Assembly: GCA_030041335.1 (NCBI GenBank)
Contig: JASHOB010000181.1
Coordinates: 1-58,585 of the forward strand
Source: Alphaproteobacteria bacterium
GTDB lineage: Bacteria > Pseudomonadota > Alphaproteobacteria > ATCC43930 > CGMCC-115725
Reading direction: 5' to 3'
DNA: 58,585 nucleotides
Under the pieces are notes generated by a model, which saw only the letters and a program-made list of their open reading frames with translations, made no database searches and was not told the DNA's origin. Positions within the stretch are counted from its first letter, which is position 1. Each line of letters opens with the position of its first letter. Below are positions 31,799-40,804 of this stretch, in pieces. Both the position numbers and the translations under genes were made by a program.

Positions 31799-32504
31799 GT
31801 GACTTCCCGATCAAAAGGTGGTCGCCGTCGAGGACAATATCGCCTTTGTGCCGGTGCCGCAGCATAAACTCGCGCCGCGCATAAGCACGATAGCGCGCCA
31901 TCATCTCGCGCTGCGTCAGAATGTGGTGGTTCGGCAGGTGGTCCAACAGCATGGTATCAACCCCGGTATAATCGAGCTCCCAATGCCGTACCGGCCCGGT
32001 GTCAATATGGATGAAATGCGAGTTCGGATACCAGCCGACGCCGCCGCGCTTCAGCGTCAAGGCGGCCCGCTCCGCTTTTGCGACGCTGCCGTCGAAGGTG
32101 ACGTCGAGCGCCTTGCCGAGAAGATGCTGGCTTTTTTCGGCGACGCCGAAATAGCGCTCGCGCAACATCCGGTTGGTCTCCGGCGTGCGGTAGGCAGAGA
32201 GGATGGTAGCCTTGGGCTGGCCGACCGCATCCATCACGTCGGCGAGAAAATCGAGCGTCGGGATGCTGACCGGCCCTTCCTTGTCGGCGTGATGGTCGCG
32301 CAGAAAATGGGCCAGGTCGGTGACCGCCGACGGGATCGGCCCGTCCCTGTCGCGATAAGGGCCGACGAAACTCTCGCCGGTATTGGCGTTCCTCAGGTCG
32401 AGCCGGCGCGGCAGGCTCGGCAAACGCGGGAGCGCCGCGGCCGGCCTTGGCAGCGACAGCAACACGCCTGTAGCGATGAGGAGCTCGCGGCGGCGAAATT
32501 CCAT
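31779..32504 (-). CDS. DUF882 / peptidase M15-like exported protein
   Basis: The mature part resembles DUF882 proteins (E. coli MepK/YcbK), which are zinc peptidases acting on peptidoglycan cross-links. LSAYRTPETNRML, SQHLLGKALDVTFDG and SHFIHIDTGPVRHW carry the expected His/Asp metal ligands. The N-terminus MEFRRRELLIATGVLL, with an Arg cluster before a hydrophobic stretch, suggests Tat or Sec export. ATG 32504 or 32522 may be used. An extra C-terminal region of about 60 residues follows the domain. The stop overlaps the aconitase-X large subunit by 20 bp, which implies co-transcription of unrelated functions. Confidence 0.78.
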   Translation of the reverse strand: MEFRRRELLIATGVLLSLPRPAAALPRLPSLPRRLDLRNANTGESFVGPYRDRDGPIPSAVTDLAHFLRDHHADKEGPVSIPTLDFLADVMDAVGQPKATILSAYRTPETNRMLRERYFGVAEKSQHLLGKALDVTFDGSVAKAERAALTLKRGGVGWYPNSHFIHIDTGPVRHWELDYTGVDTMLLDHLPNHHILTQREMMARYRAYARREFMLRHRHKGDIVLDGDHLLIGKSHGQAGR

Positions 32505-32602
32505 GAGGGAGGAATATGGCATACCCCGCCGAGATTGCGAGCGGAGTCATTTTGCCGGATAAATAGCGGGACGAGGGAGTGTCTTGGCGCGGGAGGACAT
32601 CA

Positions 32603-33118
32603 ATGAAGGCGGAGCAGGCTGGTATTGTCCCGGTATCTTCGGGTGTTGGCTTTGACGAGCTGCGGGCGCGTTGGGCGAAAATGCCGACCACGGTGAGGTT
32701 CAGCAGTGCCGCCGACAGCCCCGAGGTCGGCACGCCCTTCGGACCGATCTTCATTCTCTTGCGAGGCGAGGAGACCGCTGGCCAGCTCGGCCTTTATGAG
32801 CAGTTCGTCGCCGCCGGCACCGGCGCCGGGCCGCATCACCAGACGACGGAAGACGAGGTTTTCTATATCCTCGAAGGCGAGTGGGAATTTACCGCAGGCA
32901 CCGAGGTTCGCCGCTGCGGGCCAGGCACGTTGATCTACGCACCGGCCGACGTGAGCCACGCGTTCAAATCGGTTTCTCCGGACAAGCCGGGCCGCATGTT
33001 GAGCTGGAATGCGCCGGCGGGGCATGAACGCTTCTACGTCGGCATGGCAGCCGCGCGGCACAGTGGACGCGACCCCCATGAGGTCGCCAAAGACGATTAC
33101 CACGTCGTATTCGCCTGA
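32603..33118 (+). CDS. Cupin-domain protein
   Basis: This is a single cupin barrel of 171 residues. Motif 1 is seen as GPHHQTTEDEVFYILEGEWEF, with two His and a Glu for metal, and motif 2 as YAPADVSHAFKS with the third His. Start ATG 32603 follows GGAGGAC. It is the first gene of a six-gene plus-strand operon, 11 bp before a second cupin. Function could be dioxygenase, isomerase or sensor; only the fold and likely metal binding are supported. Confidence 0.82.
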   Translation: MKAEQAGIVPVSSGVGFDELRARWAKMPTTVRFSSAADSPEVGTPFGPIFILLRGEETAGQLGLYEQFVAAGTGAGPHHQTTEDEVFYILEGEWEFTAGTEVRRCGPGTLIYAPADVSHAFKSVSPDKPGRMLSWNAPAGHERFYVGMAAARHSGRDPHEVAKDDYHVVFA

Positions 33119-33129
33119 GCGGACCGGCG

Positions 33130-33489
33130 ATGGCGTATCAAAAGCCCATTGGCAAGTTCGTCCGTCGCGACGAGGCCGGGGTCATCGAAAACGGCGGCAA
33201 CACCATCGCGACGCTGTTGGCCGAGGCCGAGACGGCTGGCCGGTTCGCGGTGCGCGAGCTGACCGCGGCACCGGGCGCTGCGCCCGTGCCGCAACTGCCG
33301 CTCTCCGACAATCGCTACGTCTTTGTCGTGGCCGGCGAGTGGGAGATCCAGGCCGGAAGCGAGAGCCGCACCGTGCGCGACGGGGTGGCGATATTCGTTC
33401 CGGCCGGGGCGGTCTATGCCGCGCGCCTCACCGGCACGAGCGAAGGCAGGCTTCTCGAAATCACTGCACCGGTTGCGCGAAACGGCTGA
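33130..33489 (+). CDS. Small cupin-domain protein, metal site degenerate
   Basis: This 119-residue single-domain cupin has the pattern NRYVFVVAGEWEIQAGSESRTVRDGVAIFVPAGAVYA. The His residues expected in both cupin motifs are absent: the HxH position reads LPLSDNRY and the second reads GAVYAARL. It may therefore not bind metal. It lies between the first cupin (11 bp) and the flavoprotein (5 bp). A partner role for the first cupin or the flavoprotein is inference. Confidence 0.75.
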   Translation: MAYQKPIGKFVRRDEAGVIENGGNTIATLLAEAETAGRFAVRELTAAPGAAPVPQLPLSDNRYVFVVAGEWEIQAGSESRTVRDGVAIFVPAGAVYAARLTGTSEGRLLEITAPVARNG

Positions 33490-33494
33490 AGCGC

Positions 33495-34643
33495 ATGCCG
33501 CTCGATCGAAACGAAGCGCTGGCGCGGGCGCGCAGACTGGTGCCGGTCCTGCGCGAACGGGCGCCACAGGGCGAAACGCTACGGCGTATGCCCGACGAGA
33601 CCGTTGCCGACCTGATCGATTCCCAATTGCTGCGCCTGTGCCAGCCGGCAAGGTTCGGCGGATCGGAGCTCGGATGGGACGTGCTGTGCGAATCCTCGAT
33701 CGAGCTCGGGCAGGGCGACGGCTCCCAGGCATGGGTCGCGAACATCTACGGCGAGCATCCAATGTTTGTTGCGTTGTTCGAAGACGAAGCGCAGCACGAA
33801 GTATGGGATGGTGATGCAAATGCACTGATCTGCGCCTCGATCATTCCGCCGCGCAACAGGGTTGAGCCCGTCAGCGGCGGTTTTCGGCTCGGCGGCCGCT
33901 GGTCTTTTGCCAGCGGTGTCCATCATGCGGCGTGGATCATTCTCGGCGATTTGGTCGCCGGCGATGTGGCGGATCATCGCCTGTTCCTCGTGCCGCGTGC
34001 CGAATATCGGATCGACGACGATTGGCACACCGTCGGCATGCTCGGTACCGGGAGCGCTAGCGTGGTGGTCGACGCGTTCGTGCCGGCGCACCGTGTGGTG
34101 GCGATGCGCGACATCACCGCCGGCAAGGCGCCGGGCGCACGCGTCAACAGCGCACCGCTTTATCGCATGCCGCTCCTAGGTTTTGCCCAATTGGCGCTGG
34201 CCGCGGTGCCGATCGGCATTGCGATCGGCATGATTGAGGATTTTCGCCGTTTCATCGCGGACCGCTCGAGCGGCGCGACACTGCCCACAGGCACAGAGCT
34301 GCTGCACGAGCGGTTCGCCGAAGCGGCGGCGGAAACGCGTGCCGCACAATTGCTGGTGATGGACGCGGCGAGGAAGAACACGGAGTTGCTGGAGGCTGGG
34401 GTGCCATTGGGAGAGGGCGACGCCGCTCGCACCATGCGCGATGGCGGCTATGCCGTAACGCTGGCGCGCCGAGCGGCCATGCACCTCTTCGAGGTGACGG
34501 GTGGCCGCGGGCTCTACCTGACGGCACCGTTGCAACGCGGCTTTCGTGACGTGCTTGGCGCCTCCGCCCACGGCAGCTTGGGCTGGCAACGCAATGCGCT
34601 GCGCTATGCGCAGTATGCGCTGAGCACAAGTCATGAATTTTAA
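33495..34643 (+). CDS. Acyl-CoA dehydrogenase-fold flavoprotein, DszC/HsaA monooxygenase type
   Basis: The protein has the acyl-CoA dehydrogenase fold with a type 2 C-terminal domain, as in flavin-dependent monooxygenases HsaA, HpaH-like oxygenases and Dsz[33 protein letters not shown] and [20 protein letters not shown] are typical of that group. I see no catalytic Glu or acyl-CoA signature of true dehydrogenases. Such enzymes need a reduced-flavin supplier; none is encoded nearby. ATG 33495 gives 382 residues. It overlaps the next dehydrogenase gene by 11 bp. Substrate is unknown. Confidence 0.75.
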   Translation: MPLDRNEALARARRLVPVLRERAPQGETLRRMPDETVADLIDSQLLRLCQPARFGGSELGWDVLCESSIELGQGDGSQAWVANIYGEHPMFVALFEDEAQHEVWDGDANALICASIIPPRNRVEPVSGGFRLGGRWSFASGVHHAAWIILGDLVAGDVADHRLFLVPRAEYRIDDDWHTVGMLGTGSASVVVDAFVPAHRVVAMRDITAGKAPGARVNSAPLYRMPLLGFAQLALAAVPIGIAIGMIEDFRRFIADRSSGATLPTGTELLHERFAEAAAETRAAQLLVMDAARKNTELLEAGVPLGEGDAARTMRDGGYAVTLARRAAMHLFEVTGGRGLYLTAPLQRGFRDVLGASAHGSLGWQRNALRYAQYALSTSHEF

Positions 34644-35775
34644 GCTCTCGGACGAGCAGCGCGCGTTTCAGGAAGCGGCGCGCGCCTTCGCGGCTCGTGA
34701 AATGGCGCCGCAGGCACGGCGCTGGGACGAGGAGAAGATTTTTCCGGTTGAAACATTGCGCGCGGCCGCGGCGCTGGGTTTCGGCGGGCTCTATGTCAAA
34801 GAGGATGTCGGCGGCAGCGGACTTTCGCGCCTCGATGGCGCGATCATTTTCGAAGAGCTCGCGGCCGGCTGTGCTTCCACCGCGGCCTTCATCTCGATTC
34901 ACAATATGGCAAGCTGGATGATCGACCGGTTCGGCGACGCGGCGCAACGGCGCAAATTTCTGCCGTCGCTCTGCTCGATGGCGAGATTTGCCAGCTATTG
35001 CCTGACGGAGCCCGACGCCGGCTCGGATGCCGCCTCTCTCATGACGCGGGCAATCCGGGACGGCGACCATTACGTTGTTAATGGCGCTAAGGCGTTTATT
35101 TCCGGTGGCGGCCAGTCCGATCTTTATGTTGCGATGGTGCGCACCGGCGGTGCCGGCGCCCGCGGAATTTCCTGCATCGTCGTTGAAAAGGACACGCCCG
35201 GCTTGATGTTCGGCGCGCAGGAGAAAAAGCTGGGTTGGAACTCGCAGCCGACCGCCATGGTGATATTTGAGGATTGCCGGGTGCCGCTCGCCAACCGCAT
35301 CGGCGCCGAAGGCGAAGGTTTCAAGATCGCCATGCAGGGTCTCGACGGCGGACGCATCAACATTGGTGCCTGTTCACTCGGTGGCGCGCGGGCCTGCCTA
35401 GAATGCGCGCGCGAGCACGTCCTGACGCGCCGTCAGTTCGGCCAGCAGCTTGCCCGTTTTCAATCGGTTCAGTTCAAGCTGGCCGACATGGCCACCGAAC
35501 TCGAGGCGGCGCGCCTCATGATCCGTCATGCGGCGGCCAGACTCGACGCCGACGATCCCGAGGCAACGCAATTTTGCGCGATGGCCAAACGCTACGCCAC
35601 CGACGCCGGCTTTACCGTTTGCAACGAGGCGCTGCAATTGCATGGCGGCTATGGCTACCTGAAGGACCTGCCGATCGAGCGGTTTCTGCGCGACTTGCGC
35701 GTGCATCAGATCCTCGAAGGCACCAACGAGATCATGCGCGTGATCGTCGCGCGGCGCCTTCTCGGCGATGACTGA
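34633..35775 (+). CDS. Acyl-CoA dehydrogenase, probable isobutyryl-CoA dehydrogenase
   Basis: This FAD enzyme oxidises a short branched acyl-CoA. It has [14 protein letters not shown] (flavin/substrate loop), [21 protein letters not shown] and the C-terminal [20 protein letters not shown] of true acyl-CoA dehydrogenases. Similarity to mammalian ACAD8 ([16 protein letters not shown]) and the next two genes point to isobutyryl-CoA to methacrylyl-CoA in valine breakdown. Length is 380 residues. It overlaps the flavoprotein upstream (11 bp) and the hydrolase downstream (8 bp). Activity on 2-methylbutyryl-CoA is also possible. Confidence 0.88.
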   Translation: MNFKLSDEQRAFQEAARAFAAREMAPQARRWDEEKIFPVETLRAAAALGFGGLYVKEDVGGSGLSRLDGAIIFEELAAGCASTAAFISIHNMASWMIDRFGDAAQRRKFLPSLCSMARFASYCLTEPDAGSDAASLMTRAIRDGDHYVVNGAKAFISGGGQSDLYVAMVRTGGAGARGISCIVVEKDTPGLMFGAQEKKLGWNSQPTAMVIFEDCRVPLANRIGAEGEGFKIAMQGLDGGRINIGACSLGGARACLECAREHVLTRRQFGQQLARFQSVQFKLADMATELEAARLMIRHAAARLDADDPEATQFCAMAKRYATDAGFTVCNEALQLHGGYGYLKDLPIERFLRDLRVHQILEGTNEIMRVIVARRLLGDD

Positions 35776-36778
35776 CATCGTGGTCGACAGGCGCGACGGC
35801 GTTGCGCGCGTGGTTCTTAACCGGCCCGATGCCCTCAACGCGCTGACCCTGGACATGTGCCTTGCCCTCCACGCCTGGCTCGGTGAATGGCAGCACGATC
35901 CGAGCGTCGATGCAGTCCAGGTACGTGGGCAGGGCAGTCGCGCCTTTTGCGCCGGCGGCGACATTCGCCGCCTCTACGAGGAGCGCAGCGGCGACTATCC
36001 GCGACAATTCTACCGCGCAGAATACCGTCTCAACGCACGGCTGCACCGTTTTTCGAAGCCATACATCGCCTTCCTTGACGGCATCGTTATGGGCGGCGGC
36101 GTCGGGGTTTCGGTCCATGGCAGTCACCGTATTGCGACCGAGCATACGCTGTTCGCAATGCCAGAAACGGGAATCGGGCTTTTCCCCGATGTCGGCGGCA
36201 GCTATTTCCTTAGCCGCTGCCCTGGCGCGCTCGGCATGTATCTCGGTTTGACGGGCGCGCGGCTTGCGGCCGCCGATGCGCTCTATTGCGGCATCGCCCA
36301 ATTTGTTGCGCCGTCGCAGAGCTGGGCGGCACTCAGCGGCACGGCCAGCGTTTCGCGCATTGCGCAACCAGCAGCGCCAGCGCAATTGGCACGCCACCGC
36401 GCGCTGATTGATCGATGCTTCGATAAAGACAGCGTCGAAGCGATCTTGGCGGCACTCGAAGCGGAACAGGATCGGTTCGCATCTGAAGCCCTCGTCGCCC
36501 TCGACGCTAAATCGCCGACGAGCCTCAAGATCACGCATCGCCAGATCCGCTTGGGATGCGATCTCGACTTTGACAGCTGCATGCGAATGGAATGGCGCAT
36601 GGTCAACCGCGTCATCGCGGGTCACGATTTCTACGAGGGCACACGTGCGGCGATCATTGACAAGGACCGCAAGCCGCGCTGGCAGCCGGCGCGGCTCGAA
36701 GAGGTGACGGAGGCGGAGGTGGCGCGGTATTTCGCGCCGCTACCCGGCGATGAACTGCGCTTCGACTGGGAGCAATGA
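35768..36778 (+). CDS. 3-hydroxyisobutyryl-CoA hydrolase (enoyl-CoA hydratase family)
   Basis: This crotonase-fold enzyme probably releases 3-hydroxyisobutyrate from its CoA ester. [15 protein letters not shown] and [14 protein letters not shown] begin the fold; [14 protein letters not shown] forms the oxyanion hole, and [18 protein letters not shown] is the HIBYL-CoA hydrolase pattern with its Glu and Asp. The C-terminal region ([21 protein letters not shown]) is also specific to HIBCH. Length 336 is close to the family's usual 350. It sits between the dehydrogenase and mmsB in pathway order. A few relatives are hydratases, but the context supports hydrolase. Confidence 0.9.
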   Translation: MTDIVVDRRDGVARVVLNRPDALNALTLDMCLALHAWLGEWQHDPSVDAVQVRGQGSRAFCAGGDIRRLYEERSGDYPRQFYRAEYRLNARLHRFSKPYIAFLDGIVMGGGVGVSVHGSHRIATEHTLFAMPETGIGLFPDVGGSYFLSRCPGALGMYLGLTGARLAAADALYCGIAQFVAPSQSWAALSGTASVSRIAQPAAPAQLARHRALIDRCFDKDSVEAILAALEAEQDRFASEALVALDAKSPTSLKITHRQIRLGCDLDFDSCMRMEWRMVNRVIAGHDFYEGTRAAIIDKDRKPRWQPARLEEVTEAEVARYFAPLPGDELRFDWEQ

Positions 36779-36779
36779 G

Positions 36780-37673
36780 ATGGCGGCCATCGGCTTTATC
36801 GGTGTCGGCAACATGGGCGGGCCAATGGTCCGCAACCTCTTGAAGGCACGTCATCGCGTCACCGTGTTCGACCTTGCGCCCGCTGCGATCGAGCGATGCG
36901 TCGAGGCCGGCGCAGACGCGGCTCGCTCGATTCAGCAGGCCGCACACGACAACGATATTGTCATCACCATGTTGCCCGCGGGAAAGCAGGTGCGCGAGGT
37001 GTATCTCGGACAGCAGGGCATCCTCGGCGTGGCCCGGCCGGGGACGCTGCTGATCGATTCATCGACGATCGACGTTGCAACAGCGCGCGACGTCGGCGCC
37101 GCCGCTCAGAACGCGAACTTGCCGATGATCGACGCACCGGTCTCGGGCGGAGTCGGCGGGGCGCAGGCTGCGACCCTGACCTTCATGGTCGGCGGTCCGG
37201 AGGCTGCCTTTGTCAGCGCCAAGCCGATACTCGCGACGATGGGCAAGACCATTGTTCATGCCGGCAACTCGGGCAGCGGCCAGGCGGCGAAAATCTGTAA
37301 CAACATGATCCTCGGCATCTCGATGATCGGCGTTTGCGAGGCGTTCGTTCTGGCCGAGAGACTGGGCCTCGACCGGCAGAAGCTGTTTGACATCGCGAGC
37401 ACTTCCTCTGGTCAGTGCTGGTCGCTGACCAGCTATTGCCCGGTGCCCGGACCGGTGCCGACCTCGCCGGCGAATCGGGATTACGCCGCCGGGTTTACCG
37501 CCGATATGATGCTGAAAGATCTTCGCCTGTCCCAGGACGCGGCCGCTGCGACCCAGGCAAAGACCGCACTCGGCGCCCTCGCGGCACGGCTCTTTGAGGC
37601 ATTCGCCTCGGCTGGGATGGGCGGCAAGGATTTTTCCGGGATCATCGAGCTGATCCGGAGCAGCGCCGGGTAA
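36780..37673 (+). CDS. mmsB: 3-hydroxyisobutyrate dehydrogenase
   Basis: It oxidises 3-hydroxyisobutyrate to methylmalonate semialdehyde with NAD. The N-terminal Rossmann motif is GFIGVGNMGGPMV, the substrate loop is DAPVSGGVGGA, and the catalytic Lys is in GSGQAAKICNNM. Length 297 is normal. The ATG is 1 bp after the hydrolase stop. It ends the operon; the next valine-pathway enzyme (methylmalonate-semialdehyde dehydrogenase, mmsA) is not in the window. Confidence 0.93.
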   Translation: MAAIGFIGVGNMGGPMVRNLLKARHRVTVFDLAPAAIERCVEAGADAARSIQQAAHDNDIVITMLPAGKQVREVYLGQQGILGVARPGTLLIDSSTIDVATARDVGAAAQNANLPMIDAPVSGGVGGAQAATLTFMVGGPEAAFVSAKPILATMGKTIVHAGNSGSGQAAKICNNMILGISMIGVCEAFVLAERLGLDRQKLFDIASTSSGQCWSLTSYCPVPGPVPTSPANRDYAAGFTADMMLKDLRLSQDAAAATQAKTALGALAARLFEAFASAGMGGKDFSGIIELIRSSAG

Positions 37674-37731
37674 GGCGGGCAGCGCCTCGGTCGAGGAACA
37701 AAAGGCGGCGGCAGACCGGGGGTCGCGCAAT

Positions 37732-37776
37732 CGACACGGCTCGTCCGCGGCGGGCCATTCCGGTCGCGCCGTGTCG
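37732..37776. repeat. Inverted repeat between mmsB and the orphan binding protein
   Basis: CGACACGGC (37732-37740) and GCCGTGTCG (37768-37776) are exact 9-bp inverted arms with a 27-nt GC-rich loop, placed between two convergent genes. It may act as a shared terminator or mRNA-end structure. No T-run follows on either strand. Confidence 0.4.
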
Positions 37777-37783
37777 CGGTCGA

Positions 37784-38983
37784 CTATTGCCCGGCCATCA
37801 CGTCGCCGAACAACTCCCACTTTTGGCCGTTGAAGCGCTCGAGCGCGGCTTCGACGATCGGATGGTACTGGCGAGGGCTCGTGAAAAAGCTGACGCCGGG
37901 CAGCAAACCGATCGGGTGGAAGTCCTTGAGATTGGCGGCCTGGCGCATGATGTTGCTGCGCGACAGGTCGTCGCCGCATTGTATCAGCACCTGCACCATA
38001 GCCTGCGCTTCGATATAGCCGTAGAGGAGGTAGGCGTTGGCCGGGTTTTCGCCGCGCAAGTATTTGGCGACGAAGGTGTTGTAGGGCTTCAGAGTGCCAT
38101 CCTCGGTCCAGCGCGGATCACCCGGATCGAGGTAGCTGGTTGCGGTAATCAGCCCTTTCGCCTTGTCGAGCCCGGCGGGCGCGAGCACGGCCGGCACCGA
38201 ATTCGCGGTGAAAGATATGAAATGCGTCGGGTGCCAGCCGAGGTCGTAAACCCCCTCGATCGCGTGGATGGCGTGCTTTGCCGTGGCCGCCGATATCAAG
38301 ACGTTCGCTCCGGAAGCATGCAGCGCCTTCAACTGCGCCGCAATTGACGTATCGTTTTCCTCGTAGCTTGCGATCTTGACGACATGTTGATCGAAGCTGT
38401 CACCGAATACCTGACGTAAACCGGTCAGGTAGGACTTGCCAAAATCGTCATTGCGGTAGAGCACGGCGACCTTGGCCTGGGGCATGTCGATGAGGATCTT
38501 CCGGCCGTAGATCTGCGCCTCGATGCGATAGAGCGGGGTGCCGCCTATCGTCCACGGATAGTGCCGGAAATCGCCCGCGACATCGGCCCCGGTGAAGGTG
38601 AAGAGCTGCGGTATCCCGTTTTGGTTGAGGTAGTCACGGATTTCCAGGTTCGGGCTGGCGCCCTGAACCGAGAAGATCGCGGCGACTTTGTCGCGATCGA
38701 TGAGCTCCTTCGTGAGCGCCACCGTCTTTTTGGGATCATAGGTATCGTCGCGGCTCACGAGCACGAGCTTGCGGCCGTTCACGCCGCCCTGATCGTCGAT
38801 CATTTTAAAGTAGGCGGCTTCTGCCCGCCCGACCGCGCCGAGGATCGCCGCCGGACCCGAATAGGGTTGGGTCTGACCGATCCGGACTTCCCCGTCGGTC
38901 ACGCCAGGCGCGTTCTCGGCCCAGGCCGCTGGCGCGACAAGGCACCAGCTGCCGATGAGTGCGGCGGCGATTTTTCGCGGCAT
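37784..38983 (-). CDS. Orphan branched-chain amino acid-type ABC binding protein
   Basis: This is a LivK-class periplasmic binding protein of 399 residues. A signal peptide (AALIGSWCLVAPAAWA) is followed by GEVRIGQTQPYSGPAAILG, YFKMIDDQGGVNGRKL and LVSRDDTYDPKKT, all typical. Start ATG 38983 fits the signal peptide. No permease or ATPase gene is next to it. It is a different subtype from the anchored binding protein at 16 kb and lacks a C-terminal anchor. It converges with mmsB. Ligand unknown. Confidence 0.87.
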   Translation of the reverse strand: MPRKIAAALIGSWCLVAPAAWAENAPGVTDGEVRIGQTQPYSGPAAILGAVGRAEAAYFKMIDDQGGVNGRKLVLVSRDDTYDPKKTVALTKELIDRDKVAAIFSVQGASPNLEIRDYLNQNGIPQLFTFTGADVAGDFRHYPWTIGGTPLYRIEAQIYGRKILIDMPQAKVAVLYRNDDFGKSYLTGLRQVFGDSFDQHVVKIASYEENDTSIAAQLKALHASGANVLISAATAKHAIHAIEGVYDLGWHPTHFISFTANSVPAVLAPAGLDKAKGLITATSYLDPGDPRWTEDGTLKPYNTFVAKYLRGENPANAYLLYGYIEAQAMVQVLIQCGDDLSRSNIMRQAANLKDFHPIGLLPGVSFFTSPRQYHPIVEAALERFNGQKWELFGDVMAGQ

Positions 38984-39103
38984 GTTTGGCGTTCCCACAG
39001 TGGTCCTATCACTTAAGGCATGACGCGGCCATTGCCAATCGTCGATCATCCTTCCGTCACGGCGGCGCCTGCGATATGGAAAGGCGCCGCGCAGGGGACC
39101 GAC

Positions 39104-39676
39104 ATGGATGACAGTATCGAGATACCTGAAGGCCATCTGGAACACATGGCTCGCGCCACACATCAAAGCGGCGGGCTGGTACGGTGGATCGCGATCTTTA
39201 CGGCGGTAATTTCGACAATCGGCGCTTTGATCGGGCGCCAGGCCGAAGAGATCGCCAACTCGGCGATCCTCCTCAAAAACGAGGCGGCGCTCAAAAAGAC
39301 CGAGGCCGCCGACCAGTGGAACTATTACCAGGCGGTCAGCACGAAGGGCCATTTGGCGGAATTGGCGATGGCGCTGGTACCGCCCGAACAGCGTCCGCCC
39401 TTCGCCGAGAGGATCAAGAAGTATGAAGCGCAAAAGACCGATATCAGGCGGCAAGCGGACAAGCTCGAGGCGCTATCCGCCAAGGCCAATGCCGACAGCG
39501 CCGCGCTGTCGGGCCCGCGTGGCAATTACATGTACGCGTTGGCGCTCTTGCAGGTGGCGATCAGCGTCGTCTCGGTCACGGTCTTGACCCGGCAGCGATG
39601 GCTCTTTGGCGTCGCCATCGTGCTGAGCGTGGTCGGGCTCGTCACCGCCGGCATCGCCTATCTGGGCACTCCCTGA
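39104..39676 (+). CDS. DUF4337-type membrane protein
   Basis: This 190-residue protein resembles the DUF4337 family. One transmembrane helix lies near residues 25-45 (WIAIFTAVISTIGALIG). A charged, mostly helical middle follows (LLKNEAALKKTEAADQWNYY, likely coiled coil), then two C-terminal helices (about 140-185). ATG 39104 with GGGGA upstream is preferred over ATG 39020. Function is unknown for the whole family. It is divergent from the orphan binding protein. Confidence 0.75.
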   Translation: MDDSIEIPEGHLEHMARATHQSGGLVRWIAIFTAVISTIGALIGRQAEEIANSAILLKNEAALKKTEAADQWNYYQAVSTKGHLAELAMALVPPEQRPPFAERIKKYEAQKTDIRRQADKLEALSAKANADSAALSGPRGNYMYALALLQVAISVVSVTVLTRQRWLFGVAIVLSVVGLVTAGIAYLGTP

Positions 39677-39694
39677 CGCGTTAGACGGCGCGGC

Positions 39695-40696
39695 ATGACG
39701 CGGCTTTTCCCCGAGCGGTTCGACCATCTCGCCGCCACCTATTGGCTGCCGCCCGAGCGGACGCCCGGCGGCGACGCTGCCGATCTGACGGTGGTCACAG
39801 GCTATTTCGACATCGGTCGCGGCGGCTGGCGCGGTAGGGTGAAGGGCCATGAGATCCCTCCTTGGATCGCCCGCACCAATCAAGACTATCTGGCCCATTT
39901 TCGCCTGCTTGCGCGCCTCAGGAACGAGATGATCGTGTTCACCGAGCCACGGTTTGCCGGTGAGGTTCTCGCGGCGCGCAAAGACAGCGGTCTCGAGGCC
40001 TCGACCGTGGTGATAACCCTGGACCGGCCCTTCGAGCGCGACCCGATCCTGGCCGCGACCCGGGCACGCATCGACGCGGCGATGCGCAACCGGATGCTCG
40101 ACTTTGTAGAGCTGCCCAACAAACCCGAGGCCTTCTCGGCGGACTACGTCCTGGTAACGGCGCTGAAACCCGTGCTGACCACCGCGGCACTCGATCTCGG
40201 CCTGGTGACGAGGCGGCAATTGGCCTGGCTTGATTTTTCCTATTGCCGCGAGCCGCAGAGCTTCAACCCCGATTTTCCCTGGCGTTATGACTGCGGCGAC
40301 CGGCTCCACGTCTTTACCATCGAGACGCCGGACGGTCGCACCGCCAGCGAGATGGTTCGTACCGCCTATTGCCCGTTTCATGGCGCGCAGGTGTTTGGTC
40401 CGCGGGCGCTGTGGCCGCGCTTGCGCGGGCTGTTCGAGGCGACCTTGACCGAGCTGCTGGCCGCCGATCTCGCCGATGACGATCAGGGCTTGTTGCTCAT
40501 GGCATGGCGCGCCGAGCCGCACTTGTTTGCGGTGCATGCGGTGCCGAGACGCGATCGCTTCTGTGCGCTGCGCCTCTATAACGACGCGGTACCGCCGGAC
40601 CAAATACCACCGCCCGCGCGCGGCAGCGCGCGCACGCCGAAACAGCGCCTGCTCAACGAGGTTGAACGATTGAAGCGGCGCCTTCGCGTGTCGTGA
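39695..40696 (+). CDS. HtrL/YibB-type (WlaTC) putative glycosyltransferase
   Basis: It resembles the HtrL_YibB family, which is linked to lipopolysaccharide and capsule loci in enterics and to WlaTC in Campylobacter. The opening TVVTGYFDIGRGGWRG, later LARLRNEMIVFTEPRF, and the Asp/Trp-rich LAWLDFSYCREPQ are characteristic. The protein is 333 residues with a basic C-terminus and no signal peptide. Enzymatic activity is inferred only. It follows the DUF4337 gene by 18 bp and is convergent with the FemAB-like gene. Confidence 0.75.
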   Translation: MTRLFPERFDHLAATYWLPPERTPGGDAADLTVVTGYFDIGRGGWRGRVKGHEIPPWIARTNQDYLAHFRLLARLRNEMIVFTEPRFAGEVLAARKDSGLEASTVVITLDRPFERDPILAATRARIDAAMRNRMLDFVELPNKPEAFSADYVLVTALKPVLTTAALDLGLVTRRQLAWLDFSYCREPQSFNPDFPWRYDCGDRLHVFTIETPDGRTASEMVRTAYCPFHGAQVFGPRALWPRLRGLFEATLTELLAADLADDDQGLLLMAWRAEPHLFAVHAVPRRDRFCALRLYNDAVPPDQIPPPARGSARTPKQRLLNEVERLKRRLRVS

Positions 40697-40751
40697 TCGC
40701 GTCCGCCTCGAGCTGAATAAGGCAAAAACGCGTCGCCGCGAAGAGGCCGCC

Positions 40752-40773
40752 GCCGCGACCGCGCGGTCGCGGC
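40752..40773. terminator. GC-rich hairpin between convergent genes
   Basis: GCCGCGACC and GGTCGCGGC form a perfect 9-bp stem with a GCGC loop, midway between the ends of the HtrL-type and FemAB-like genes. It may serve both strands. There is no adjacent T-run, so intrinsic termination is uncertain. Confidence 0.4.
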
Positions 40774-40804
40774 GCCAACGGAGCGATGGTGATGACAGTC
40801 TCGG

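Noticed and set aside
37732-37776. Intrinsic terminator between mmsB and the orphan binding protein
   Set aside because: Arms are good but the loop is long and no T-run follows on either strand, so it is listed only as an inverted repeat.
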